Shown in pieces: positions 30,928-41,460 of a DNA stretch of 64,000 nucleotides. Source of the DNA: Craspedostauros australis (taxonomy: Eukaryota; Bacillariophyta; Bacillariophyceae; Mastogloiales; Achnanthaceae). Under the pieces are notes generated by a model that was not told the DNA's origin, ran no database searches, and saw nothing but the letters and a program-made list of their open reading frames with translations. The translations under genes were made by a program, and so were the position numbers. Position 1 is the stretch's first letter. Each line of letters begins with the position of its first letter. The stretch is taken from NCBI GenBank assembly GCA_026770025.1, contig JAMXDE010000025.1, positions 682,001 to 746,000 of the forward strand. The letters are read 5' to 3'.

Positions 30928-32579
30928 CTTGTGCTGCCATCACACTGTCTTTTGCCCTTGTATGTAGCAGCATATCATCATTGCTGTAGCATCTGTGCAT
31001 ACCTTCTTGTTGCCTAGCCACATTGCCCATTCCTCCTTGGGCCATTCCTCATCCCTGTACTCATTTTTGCTTGATTGTGTGTCGAGATGTACATGTGAGT
31101 ATATGTCAAGATGTACATGTATATGTGCATCGTTCACCCGCTATTCTCTCATTCGCACTTGGACGGTATAACTACATTCGTGTCAATAGTATGCTGTGAT
31201 TCGTCAGAATTACAGTGGAAATGGAACACACGAAAATGAGCAGAATTTCTGGAGGAAATTTGCAATCGACGATTTCTGAGAGAATAAGAAATATCGTCCG
31301 TCCATCCATCAAGGAAGACGTATGGTACCAAGCGAATCTCGAGGTACTTCCCAACTAAACCTCAGATGACAATATCATCTGACAGACCGCTGCATCACCA
31401 ATGGAACATGACATCTGGAGAGCAGAAGGATGCCTACTGATGTTGACAGGATGTCATTGTGTCACCACGTCAACATCTGTCTCCAGGTCAGAGCAGGAGG
31501 CGAAGATCCAATGACCGAAGGGCATCAAGATCATGGATACAGAAGGTGAAGTTCAAATGGTAAGTACTCATGGAGTAGGAACCAGGAATGAACAAATGAA
31601 GTATCGAATGCGGAGTACACATCGAACGTGAAGTATCGTGTAGCACGAGTACATGATATTGAGAGAGAATACGAAGAGTAGCGAGAGAGCATCTTGCTCA
31701 CCGACTCATAGTCAGAGACTGAATCTACAAAACAGGCAAACGCACCAAGAGCATCAGGCAAGAGAGAGGACACCAAGAGGATTGGAGTAGCCAAGTAATG
31801 AAATAGCAAACGAACGACTATCAACAACACCGTCTTCCACGATTGTAGACCTCCATGGCATCACCATGTTCAAGAATGTTATGCCAGAAGGTACTGGCAT
31901 CACCGGAGAAAAAACCCTGAGCTCTTGTAGTGGCCTCTGTGCAAAGCAGTGGGCAAGCTGCCATGGAGGTAGTTGGCCACAGCGAACGTGAGAAGACGCT
32001 GCTGTGTCATGAGTTGCTCAGCGATGATGATGAGGACAGTAGAGGTGGCTACCTCGCGGCGGTGTTGGAGGAAAGAGGAGCAATCCATGATGATAGAGCA
32101 GATGCCAACAATATGTAAGGAAACGCTGATCATACTCCAAGGTCTTGGAACAAGCTACATGGCGGAAGGGCATGACGTGCATGGAAGGAGATGGACAAAT
32201 GACGCATGTAGATGGTACAAACGAGGGACGAAGTCAAGAGTAGCGCGACGATACATCCACGACAGAGGCCGATAAAAACTGATGTCAACGCATGTGAGAG
32301 AAGAAATCACAGAAACTCCAAAATTGCCGTCAGAGGGAGCGATTTGAGAGGAAGGGACGAGATGAGATCCGGACGAAAAGGTAGAGCTGAGTCATGAACG
32401 CTCTTTTGGGGGCATTCATATTTGCGGACAAGGAGTTCATAATTGTTTCGATTGACGTTATACAGACGTTGACCCCCCATATCTGAAGGAGCTTAAAGGT
32501 ATCTTGTGCCTTAAATGAAGCGATATGGTTTGTCGCGTGAGGCCCAGATTATGAAATTATGACCCTTGCCATCACCTCC
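30928..32579. other. intergenic between duplicated genes, right part
   Basis: No gene recognised in 1.65 kb. Short TACATGT-type repeats occur near 31085-31125. No promoter or RNA gene identified. Confidence 0.4.
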
Positions 32580-34456
32580 ATTGTCTGTTCCGCGACGCGG
32601 GGTTCGAAAGCGTCCCAACATCGCATGCATTTGACATCTGTGAATAGAAGGGGACACGATGCAACTTTCGCAACATCGCAATTTTGGAGCGACCCAGCAA
32701 CACACGCACATTGATGGCAAGCAAGAAACGGAGGAGTGGGCAAGTGTGAAGCGAAGGAGGGAAGCAAACACAGACAGACACCACCGATCCTCCAGCGGTC
32801 ACCAAAAGAACGTTGAAAGGTGACGGCTCTGCCTCTGTGGGTCATCATCAAACAATCACACTATTCTCAAAGAGGACAGCATGGTGCTCTCTTGGAATGC
32901 GCACAAACGCACACTGCAGTTGCATCCATCAATGCGTACAGTATGTAATTCCACACTCGTAGTCGTACGCACAGGCTGCTGCCACCAACACAGTCTCTCC
33001 ACCCAACTCTGTTTGAACTCAAATGAACCCAAATCGAAACCATTCCTTCAATCTCACAAATCTCGAACTTGGCCAAACCAACAACCAACCACCAAATCAA
33101 CAACCGACAATCAACAAACAACAAACAACAAACAACAACCAACAACCAACATGATGATCATCAACAACCGCTTCACTCTCTCCTTCGTTCTGGCACTCGC
33201 CGCCGTCACGGCACCATCCTCTGTCCAGGCCAACACCATCACGAATAAGCAGAAGAGGGAATGGCGCAGAAACGCTCGACGTGCCGCACAACAGTGCGAG
33301 GAGTACCAAAATCAGAGTGTTCTATCGCGCATCATCGTGGTGCAGAAGTGCACCGAAGGCGGACACACTGCCACGGTCGCCATCCGCGACAAGGGTACCA
33401 AGGTGGAGCTTGGTCTCGTCAAGTTCGCATGTGACAGCACCACCAAGGTGATGTGCGGACCACGCTGCGGCGCCGGCCATGGTGGCTGCGCAGACGACGC
33501 CTGGTGCAGTCCTTTCGAGACCTTTGGATACTCCGTCTGCGTCGACTATGTCGCCATCGGCGAGAGCTGCAGCTCTATCCGCTCTTCGGGACAGGGACCC
33601 AGATGCAACCCAGCCACCAGCGTGTGCGTTTATCCATCGCACGCCTCCCTCATGGCAAGTCTTCCAGGTACATGTGAGGTAGAGTGCAAGGGGGACAGGG
33701 ACTGCGGCGAGAATCAATGGTGCCAGCTGCAAGACAACACCATCGCAAAGCCATCGCAAAAGCCCATGCAGGAGCTGAGCATCTGCGTCGACTACGCCGG
33801 TGAGGATGAGTCCTGCAGCAGCTACAATATGATCGAAGACCAACGTCGTTGCAACCCCAACGCCATGGAATGCATCGTCGAGGATCCCATGCTCACCGAT
33901 GCCCCAGGCAAATGCAAGCTCCGTTGCGAGTCGGGGCAGGGTTGCGGCGAAGGCAAGGCGTGCAACGAGGGTCTTTGCTTCGACACGTGCGACGGAGACG
34001 AAGACTGTCCCAATGACAACTACTGGTGCCGCGCCAAGAGGAACAATAACGTATCGGTCTGCACATTGGTTGTGGGAGAAGGCGAGACGTGCGGAGCCAT
34101 CGGATATCCGTCGATGGAGGAGCGTTGCTCGAAATCCCTTTCGTGTATGGAGAACCCGAACGGAAGCAACACGTGCCAGGTTCCGGCCCCTCTTCCTGTT
34201 GATGACCCCACCCCGATCGATGAAGGAAACAACTAGGCGCGCGTCCGATAGTATGGCGCGCTCGAGGAAGTCCAACTGAGGCCATAGGTGGAGCAGGCAC
34301 CGCAAACACATAACAATATTCAGAAGCAACTGCACAATGCTATACAAAGACATACCCGTAGCTCGTTTTTGTTGTATCCGTCCTCTTCTCAACAGCGCAT
34401 CGACACCAATAGCAAGTCTCGCTTGAACTCGCGAAACGAGAGGCGATTCCGAGACC
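32580..34456 (+). repeat. segmental duplication, copy B
   Basis: Counterpart of 26367-28285, same orientation, offset about 6.2 kb. Coding and 3' flank are closely matched; the promoter-proximal 130 bp (32860-33000) is nearly identical to copy A. Confidence 0.85.
33151..34236 (+). CDS. cysteine-rich secreted protein, paralogue B
   Basis: 361 residues from ATG 33151. It has the same architecture as paralogue A: signal peptide ending near residue 27 (SSVQA), two long cysteine repeats and one short one, and a Pro-rich tail. It differs by substitutions and small deletions around the middle linker (QLQDNTIAKPSQKPM here against a longer linker in A). The glycine-rich CGGF boxes of A are SCSSI and SCSSY here, while cysteine spacing is kept. 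The open frame and conserved cysteines suggest both copies are functional. Confidence 0.8.
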   Translation: MMIINNRFTLSFVLALAAVTAPSSVQANTITNKQKREWRRNARRAAQQCEEYQNQSVLSRIIVVQKCTEGGHTATVAIRDKGTKVELGLVKFACDSTTKVMCGPRCGAGHGGCADDAWCSPFETFGYSVCVDYVAIGESCSSIRSSGQGPRCNPATSVCVYPSHASLMASLPGTCEVECKGDRDCGENQWCQLQDNTIAKPSQKPMQELSICVDYAGEDESCSSYNMIEDQRRCNPNAMECIVEDPMLTDAPGKCKLRCESGQGCGEGKACNEGLCFDTCDGDEDCPNDNYWCRAKRNNNVSVCTLVVGEGETCGAIGYPSMEERCSKSLSCMENPNGSNTCQVPAPLPVDDPTPIDEGNN

Positions 34457-34881
34457 AACGAACCGTCTGTTTTCAATCACGAACGATACACGAACAGAAT
34501 ATTCGTGACCCATACATTTCCAGTCCTGTGTATGTTGACTGATCCGATTGAATTCGACGACGGATCCAAGCCTGAGTGTATCTTTTCATTTTGCCCCAGA
34601 AACAAAGGCCGACGACGATACGCACGAACTTCATCGAGAAAATCCAGCGACGACACGCAGAACGGCGACGTCAACAGATGGAGCAACGAACCGACAACAC
34701 GACAACAGAAAAGATCGGCTGCTTCGTTTCAACACGCACGTGAATCTGTTCGTTTTTTTGTTTTCGTAAGATCTTTTGGTGGGAGAAAGCTCCATGCGTA
34801 ACATTCATAATTCTTGAATCGGCGCTTGTCAAACGAAGACGAGCTCCCCTTGGCAGCAACACAACAGAAGCAACAACAACC
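34457..34881. other. intergenic upstream of GH5-like gene
   Basis: No gene. The duplicated segment ends at its left border. The last 40 bp are A/C-rich (CAACACAACAGAAGCAACAA region), typical of 5' leaders in this window. Confidence 0.45.
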
Positions 34882-36908
34882 ATGACGACCCCGCAATGTG
34901 TGCTCGATCGCAACCTCGTGAATGAGAATACCATCACGCAGATGAAGGACATGGGACTGTCCATCTTTGCAGGTGGCTGCGGCAAGAATCGCGGTGCCTT
35001 CGTCCTCGATGAGCCGGATGGTCACACCTACTCCTGGTACGTGTGTTGCGTGTGCAGTCGCTCCGACTGGCCTGCCTTCGTCGTTATCTGGATGGGTGCA
35101 CGGATCAGGCGTGGCTGTGTTGGTCGGATGCGGCGGCTAGGCGACTCTGAGAACATGCCGATGAAGCATGGCCACGAGAATCGAAAAAGATGAGGAACTC
35201 ACAACAAGCTTCGCTTCTTCCTCCAAATTCCGTTTTGTTGGCATATAACACACGAATGTTCGCACCATGGCATGGCATTGGCAGCCTCGATCTGCCAGCA
35301 AGCTTCTCCGAACTGGCGGGCATCGAGATCAAGGAGGTGAACGACATCAAGAACGGGTACCTGAATGGCGACATCAGCCCCAAGATCACCGTCGATCTGC
35401 TCGATCTCCTCGTGCGTCACATGTACAGCTCCACGCCCAACAACGACAAGACCCTCTACTCGTGCGACTTCAGCGGACTGACCACCCTGGAGGGCTGCCC
35501 TCCAGCCCCGGCCTTGCCATTCCCAAAGCTGCCGATCCGCGCCGTCTCCATGTCCGGAGTCTTCGCTCCCACCGAATTTCTGACCAAGCCGTACGAATCC
35601 CTGACAACGCAGCAGGCAGCCACCTTCTACACCGATGGCGACTTCGCCGAGATGGCAGCCGCAGGCATCAACACCGTGCAGATCCCAATCCCCATCTCCA
35701 TGATCGCCCAGGACACGGAGGCCACCGCCGTGCTCGTCGACTACCTCGGCCTCATCGCCAAGCACAACATGCTTGCCTTCATCTTGCTTGGGTCGGACCC
35801 CACCACGGTCAGCGGCGCGATCAACGCGCACGCCGTCGCGGCTGCCAACTTCTGCCTCAACCACAAGGACGTCATCATGGGCATGCGCCTTCCAATCAAG
35901 AGCCGCACCATGATGGACGATGTGCAGCAGATGACGACCACGCAGCTCCCCATCTTCTTCCCAATCAACGAGGGCGAGATCGAGGGCTTCGATATCAAGT
36001 GGAAGCAGGGTGCCTACCCCGACATGATCTTCGCGGCCTTGGAGATGTCCCACGCCTCCACCGTGGCCGACATTGCCAGTTCCAGCAGCAGGGAGGACCG
36101 ATCCAAGATGTTCTTCCACGAGGCCACCTCCTGCATCATCCGCGCGCCGATGGAATTCGGAAACTGCTACGCGGGCAACACCGGCATCTTCGTCACCAGC
36201 GGCTTCGACCTCGGCGTCGATAACTGCATCTTCAAGGATCTGGCCAACTCCACCATCCCCTTCAAGGATTACGGACAGTGCGACCGATTCGACGAGACCA
36301 TCGACAGCCCATGGTGGCACCGTCACCGCCAGAGCCTCGCCGCGCGTCAGATCTACGCCTACGAGCAGGGCCTGGGCTGGTCCTTTGCCGCATGGAAGCT
36401 CTTCCAGCCTGCCGTCCCCGGCGTCGTCTCCGAGCCGGTCGATCTCCTCTCCCTGCAGACCATCATCGCGGCCGACCTGTGGCCTTCGCCGCTCGGCGCC
36501 ACCGCCGATTCCCTGGCCTGCCTCAACCCGCCCGAGACCGATTTCATCATGGGCGATGACACCTACGCACCCACCGTGGGACCGCCACCGGACTGCGGCA
36601 ACGGATGGTGGAACTTCGACACGAAGCAGTGCGACTACTGGGTCCCACCGATCACCGATCCCCCCACTGCGCAGCCCACCATCTCGTGTCCCGAGTGCGA
36701 GGACTGCGAGGCCGCTGTCGATATCGCCATCGCGCAGCACGAGGAGGAGTTTGAGGATTGGGAGCACACCGCGGAGCGCTTTGCCGGATCCGTGCTGGCT
36801 GGCCTCCTGTTGGGTCTCATCTTGGGTTGCCTCATTCCCAAGTGCATCACGTCGCGTCGCAACAGTTCGGAAGGATACGAGAACGTTCCGGACAGCGCAT
36901 TGACGTAA
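34882..36908 (+). CDS. glycoside-hydrolase-5-like (exo-1,3-beta-glucanase-like) protein with C-terminal membrane anchor, two exons
   Basis: Exon 1 is 34882-35036, exon 2 is 35195-36908. The 158-bp intron has a GTACGT donor and GATGAG acceptor and joins HTYSW to NSQQASLLPP, giving 622 residues. The N-terminal block (about 60-130) contains MFAPWHGIGSLDLP. The body has FYTDGDFAEMAAAGINTVQI followed by PIPIS, like the GH5 exo-glucanase strand DFxxIAxxGxNTVRIPI. Near residue 440 lies YEQGLGWSFAAWKL, like the late GH5 motif. A clear NEP catalytic box was not found, so the enzyme may be degenerate. After a Pro/Cys segment comes a transmembrane helix (AGSVLAGLLLGLILGCLIP, about 585-603) and a short tail. 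Possibly acts on, or binds, beta-1,3-glucan (chrysolaminarin or callose). The 584-codon opposite-strand frame is a shadow. Confidence 0.6.
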
Positions 36909-37497
36909 AGCATCGTCATCACGATGCCATATAATATGAGGACATGAAGACAATACGCTACTCCACAGTGCATCGCGCCGTCATCTCTGCTACGCTACGA
37001 ACGATGCGCTGCGATGCGATACCATGCGACAAACTCGGATACGATGATTGAGTTTGGGTACCCCAATGAACAGGCAGGGTTGTGAAACTGTAGAATTAAC
37101 TCCAGACCACCCCAGTCGATTCACATGGATGATACTAGTACAATACATACGAAGCAATGAATATGATGGTAGGAATACTGCTAACGAAAGGCCGTCACTA
37201 CCGACCTCTGCTGTCGTCGCCACAGTGTTATTCCAATGGGACTCGTCTCTCTGCACTCAACCTACGTACCAGTGACGTGATCTCTGTCTGTCTCGTTGCG
37301 TCCTCTATCTACACACACATCCGTAGACACGTCATGGCTAAGGGCCGTTTCACTCGCTTCGCGCATGCGGCTATGTTCGTGATACATATTCTACAATAGT
37401 AAGTTATGAAAGAACTGTGCTAGAGAGAGAGAGAGTGGGTGTTGCTCCTTGAATCCTGCTCTACTCTATTACTCTATCCCGAACGATTCGGTCCATC
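36909..37497. other. convergent intergenic region
   Basis: No gene seen. It lies between the 3' ends of the GH5-like gene and the Ser-rich gene; a short AG tract is at about 37422-37434. Confidence 0.45.
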
Positions 37498-38622
37498 TCA
37501 CTCCTTCGATCGAAGCGACGGTGGTCGGAACAGGAAGGGTGGAGCCGGCAGCACAATGGCAGGATGTCTGTGCTGCGTGCTGATCGGACTCATCTTGCGG
37601 GTGGGGAACAGCAGCTCGGCCGAAGACGACGATGTCATGGACGACGAGGATGTGCTGCCGCAGTGTTCCGGGAAGGCATCCCAGCGGCTGCTGCTGCTGA
37701 TCAGCGTGTCGTAGTCGTCATCGCTGTCGGGTGACACGACCATGGAATTGAGTCGCGATGATCCGCATTCAACGTCATTGAGGCAGATCGTCTCGTCCGG
37801 TGACATCATGAGGGTCAGGAAGTCGTTGGGGGACATGGATCGGCTTGGTGACATGCGCGGTGATGCGTACGTCGGTGATGTTGTCCGCGATTCTGCCTTG
37901 GCAGGCGACAGTATCAGGGGCAGCTCGCGCATGATGGAAGTTCCGCATGGTGCGCAGATGGGAAGTTCGCTGCAGCTGTGAATGAGGCTGCGATCCACAG
38001 TCTGCCGCGCATCGCCCATGCGCGTCGTCACCGGCGACGAGTTGCGACGCGGGTACAAGGGTGCCTTGGGACAGGACGAGTTGTGCTGCGTCCACTTGCG
38101 ATTCTGCTTCGTGGGCGGTGATGCGGACAGCGCCGGAAAGAAGGCCTGCAAGCTGTGCCTTCGTATCAGCGTCGCACGTGGGAACTCCTCGCCATGCACG
38201 ATGGTGGATCGTTGCAACGCGGGTGGGAACAAGCCGGGATGGATGGCATCGCTGTTGCTGTCAACGCCGCTGTATCCTTGAGTTCGCCGTATCGAAAACT
38301 GCCGCTGACCATCGTATCGCTGTTCATGCTGATGCTGAGCCATGCCATGGCCACCTGCTCGATCCGTCACCAAAGCGAAGGTCGTGATTCCCCCAGAGTT
38401 CATGCCCAAGTTCTTCCCAAAGTTCTCCCGTAAGAAGTGTTCCATCGCCGTTGTGGTCATCGAAGAGGATGATGAAGGTGACGCTGACGCTGCCATTGAT
38501 GATGATGATGATGATGATGACGACGACGACGACGTCTGCGATGGTGCTACCTGCTGCGAGTGAGTTGGTGATCCGCACATGGCTGCTCTCTTTCCCCCTT
38601 GTCGTTCAATCTGGACCTGCAT
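37498..38622 (-). CDS. Ser-rich, low-complexity protein of unknown function
   Basis: 374 residues from the first real ATG at 38622 (MQVQIERQGGKRAAM). It begins with a run of about twelve serines encoded by a trinucleotide repeat (about 38497-38535). MEHFLRENFGKNLGMNSGG follows, then a disordered region with many Ser-Pro sites (SPTYASPRMSPSRSMSPND; MMSPDETICLND; MVVSPDSDDDYD). Repeated S-P suggests phosphorylation by proline-directed kinases. No enzyme motif, signal peptide or membrane segment is seen. Likely a regulatory or scaffold protein; family not recognised. Confidence 0.6.
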   Translation of the reverse strand: MQVQIERQGGKRAAMCGSPTHSQQVAPSQTSSSSSSSSSSSSMAASASPSSSSSMTTTAMEHFLRENFGKNLGMNSGGITTFALVTDRAGGHGMAQHQHEQRYDGQRQFSIRRTQGYSGVDSNSDAIHPGLFPPALQRSTIVHGEEFPRATLIRRHSLQAFFPALSASPPTKQNRKWTQHNSSCPKAPLYPRRNSSPVTTRMGDARQTVDRSLIHSCSELPICAPCGTSIMRELPLILSPAKAESRTTSPTYASPRMSPSRSMSPNDFLTLMMSPDETICLNDVECGSSRLNSMVVSPDSDDDYDTLISSSSRWDAFPEHCGSTSSSSMTSSSSAELLFPTRKMSPISTQHRHPAIVLPAPPFLFRPPSLRSKE

Positions 38623-39982
38623 TGGATGTCCCCACAACCAATGCGATTGGATTGTGGCAACAGATGAATGATCCTGCTGTTGCTGCTGCTGTTGGTGGTG
38701 CTCTACGGTCTTCTTCTCTCTCGGTCTTTCGTCGAAGGTCGTTGTTTGTGCCTCGATTCTTCAAACGAGGTTCTTGGATGAAGCAATGCAATGTAAAGTG
38801 ATGCAATGCAGTAGTTTGTCGTGATAACGACACCAATTCTGGCGATGGATGTGCGAACTTGTGCGTGCGCTCGTTGTTCCTGTTGCTGCCGCTGTTGCCG
38901 CTGAAGGAGACAACGCAACTGACCGAGGAATCAACAATGTGATGCCCAGTGAAGGTGGATTGCTCGTATGGGCTGATGAGCGACAGACATCCAACTGTGC
39001 AGCCAATGAGGTAGGAAAGTCGCTTCGAATCTCCTCGCATCAACGCGCACCGGGACCTGTGGAGGCTTGGGTTGTGTGGACTCTGAATGCTTTTCACGTC
39101 CTTTGGGCCTTGTCTTCGCCTAAATCCAGTTGGGGTCGATTGGTTTATTGCGTGTCTAATTGCGTGTCTAATTGCGTGTCTGACTGGTTGGTACTGTTCT
39201 CTGCCATACATGGTTGACTGCTTGTTTCGCTCTCTTGCGTGTTTGATGTGTTGGTTGATTGGTTACCCAATTTTACGTGGTATGACTGCGACCTTAGTCT
39301 GCGTGCGCGTTCACCAGTACTTCATTCGCATTGTTTCGCATTGCTCTGTCTCTCTTCCTGTGTGCGAGCAATTCTTCTCACACACAGAGCCACTCGTGTT
39401 GGCGCAGGGCAGTACGGGACTGTTTCGACGCCTTTGTGGGAAGCGCACCATTTTCAAATCCCTCGCCAATTTTGTGGCCGTTGGGAGGGCACTGATGATC
39501 CGTGATCTCCACGACATATATGGGACGATGCTACTTAACAATTGATACTTAATATTGTCAGTGCAGCGCCTTATTTGTTCATTTCGGTCCGTTGGAAGAT
39601 GTGGAGAAGGGATCCACATCGTTCCTCTCGTCCATTCACAACCGCAACAAACACATGCAAACTCCACGAAAATCATGGACAAAATGGACGGCGTGTGGCG
39701 CAGACTCCGTCTTTCGATGGCGATGCGCTGGCATTGTTGATCGATGCATCACCAACAATGATGACCACGACTTACCGACAACGATTCTCCCGCGTATCCC
39801 ATTTTGAATGTTTGGTTGTGAGAATGCTATGGATGAGAGTAGAGCAAACTCGATGGAAGAGAATGGACGGTCGGCGGGCGTACGATTCCAAAACCATCAC
39901 ATGATCTCATCCATCACACATCGTGGATTGTTGGCTTTCACAGAACATCGGTCGACAACGCACAATCGGCACACACATCAGC
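38623..39982. other. intergenic, no gene established; short tandem repeat
   Basis: About 1.36 kb without a convincing gene. ATTGCGTGTCTA occurs three times in tandem at 39147-39182. Short frames on both strands have no protein-like features. Confidence 0.45.
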
Positions 39983-41077
39983 ATGGTGGAACAAGAGAGC
40001 AACAGAGGAGCAATGACAATGACGATGCATTCCCTGCAACAACCCCCGCGCATGCCAATAATGACAGTTCCTGGAAGGAGTTGGATCTCTATCCTTTGGT
40101 TCCTCGCATTGGCAACACTGCTGCTGCTGCTGCTGTTAGCCCCAGCGCACGGATTCCGTCATGGATTGGCATTCCATCATGCCCGACACATCGATCATGG
40201 CCGCAATCGCTGCCAGCATCGTGATCGGCATCGGCACCAGTATTCCAGTGAATTATTCGTCAGCAAACGCAACAAGCAAAGGCAGCGCCATCGCGGTCGC
40301 ATTCCCCAAGCACCGCTCGACGTCCCACAGCAACAGCAAACCATCGAAACGCCACCATCCGCATCCAAAAAGAAATGGACAAGCCGCGATGCTTCTGCCA
40401 CCCAATCCATATCCTGGTGCGACGTCTCCAAATCTCGCAAACTCCAATTCGAACTCTACGTGCTGGACGACAGCACCATCCCACCGCAACGCCACAGCAT
40501 CCGACTGCAAAAGAACCGCATGGAGCAGATCCAGCACGTGCTCACGATGGGCGTGCTGTGGTCCATCTTTCGTCGTCCGCACATGGCCATCGAGCACGAT
40601 ATTGGCGATTCCGACTACCTTCCCGACGTGGTGACGTTGGATGGCGCATTTTGGGGTGAATCGGGACGCGTCAGCGTGCACAAGACGTTGGATCTGTTGC
40701 AGCGGTATCCCGACACGCACATCGTGCATTGCCGGTGGGGCATGGAGATTGAGCAGATTCGTCGGCCCGTGCTGGAAGCGTTGGCGATAGAGATGGAGCG
40801 GTATGCGAATGTGACGACGACGACGCAACATGAAGGAGCTGCGGACGATGATGGCACGAGCAGCTCAGCAAGCAACGGAAGTGACGGAACGACTCCACCG
40901 AAAGATTGGAAGTCGATACTGGAGAATCGGACGCAGCCCTTCGTATATGCATCCATACCTGGCAATGATGTGTGGAGGTTTGTGGATGCCGATGGCAGGA
41001 TCAACGTGTGCCGCGACGATTTGGAATGGGAGGAGTTGGAATTGTCGCAGATTCTGGAGATTGATGTGGGGGTGTGA
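39983..41077 (+). CDS. probable plastid-targeted protein of unknown function
   Basis: 364 residues from ATG 39983, the first true ATG of the frame. A hydrophobic signal segment (ISILWFLALATLLLLLLLAP) is followed by AHGF, close to the ASAF motif of diatom plastid precursors, and then by a basic His/Arg-rich transit-like region. The conserved-looking core (about 150-270) includes KLQFELYVLDDSTIPPQRHS, DSDYLPDVVTLDGAFWGESG and HKTLDLLQRYPDTHIVHCRW. The spacing of PD, WGE and K recalls PD-(D/E)xK nuclease-fold proteins such as YaeQ, but this is a weak resemblance. The C-terminus is acidic. It is followed by another plus-strand gene 383 bp later. Confidence 0.6.
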   Translation: MVEQESNRGAMTMTMHSLQQPPRMPIMTVPGRSWISILWFLALATLLLLLLLAPAHGFRHGLAFHHARHIDHGRNRCQHRDRHRHQYSSELFVSKRNKQRQRHRGRIPQAPLDVPQQQQTIETPPSASKKKWTSRDASATQSISWCDVSKSRKLQFELYVLDDSTIPPQRHSIRLQKNRMEQIQHVLTMGVLWSIFRRPHMAIEHDIGDSDYLPDVVTLDGAFWGESGRVSVHKTLDLLQRYPDTHIVHCRWGMEIEQIRRPVLEALAIEMERYANVTTTTQHEGAADDDGTSSSASNGSDGTTPPKDWKSILENRTQPFVYASIPGNDVWRFVDADGRINVCRDDLEWEELELSQILEIDVGV

Positions 41078-41460
41078 AAAAGGGGTCGTTGATCATCATT
41101 CACCCCCAAAGATGGAGAAAGGGAGATATTTGGGGGGATGGTCATTTTGACATCAACATCAACATCGCCTCGTCATTCCAACTCGCGCTCAAATGAGATT
41201 GCGCACATCACAATCTCGGGAGATGGGAAGAGGGGAAGAACAGGGAAGTCCATGGTACACTGATCAGCAATCGACAAGAGCATAAGAGCTGGTTTGGTGC
41301 GGCGTCTTCTGTGATCGGTGCTTGGTGATGCAGTAACGTGCGATTGCGCGCAAACGAGGGTGTCGCTTGGTTGGTGGGAGTCAGCGGCCAATTCCGCTCA
41401 ACGTTGCTCTCTCTGCCCTGCCATTGGACTTCCTTCCCTGATCAGGCAGCAGTGGAAGCA
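41078..41460. other. intergenic / 5' leader of membrane glycosyltransferase-like gene
   Basis: No gene. The downstream frame is open from 41338, and the ATG at 41461 is preferred because it sits directly before a signal-anchor layout. Confidence 0.4.

Noticed and set aside
35199..36953. 584-codon minus frame
   Set aside because: Shadow of the GH5-like gene caused by third-position C/G bias; no recognisable domain.
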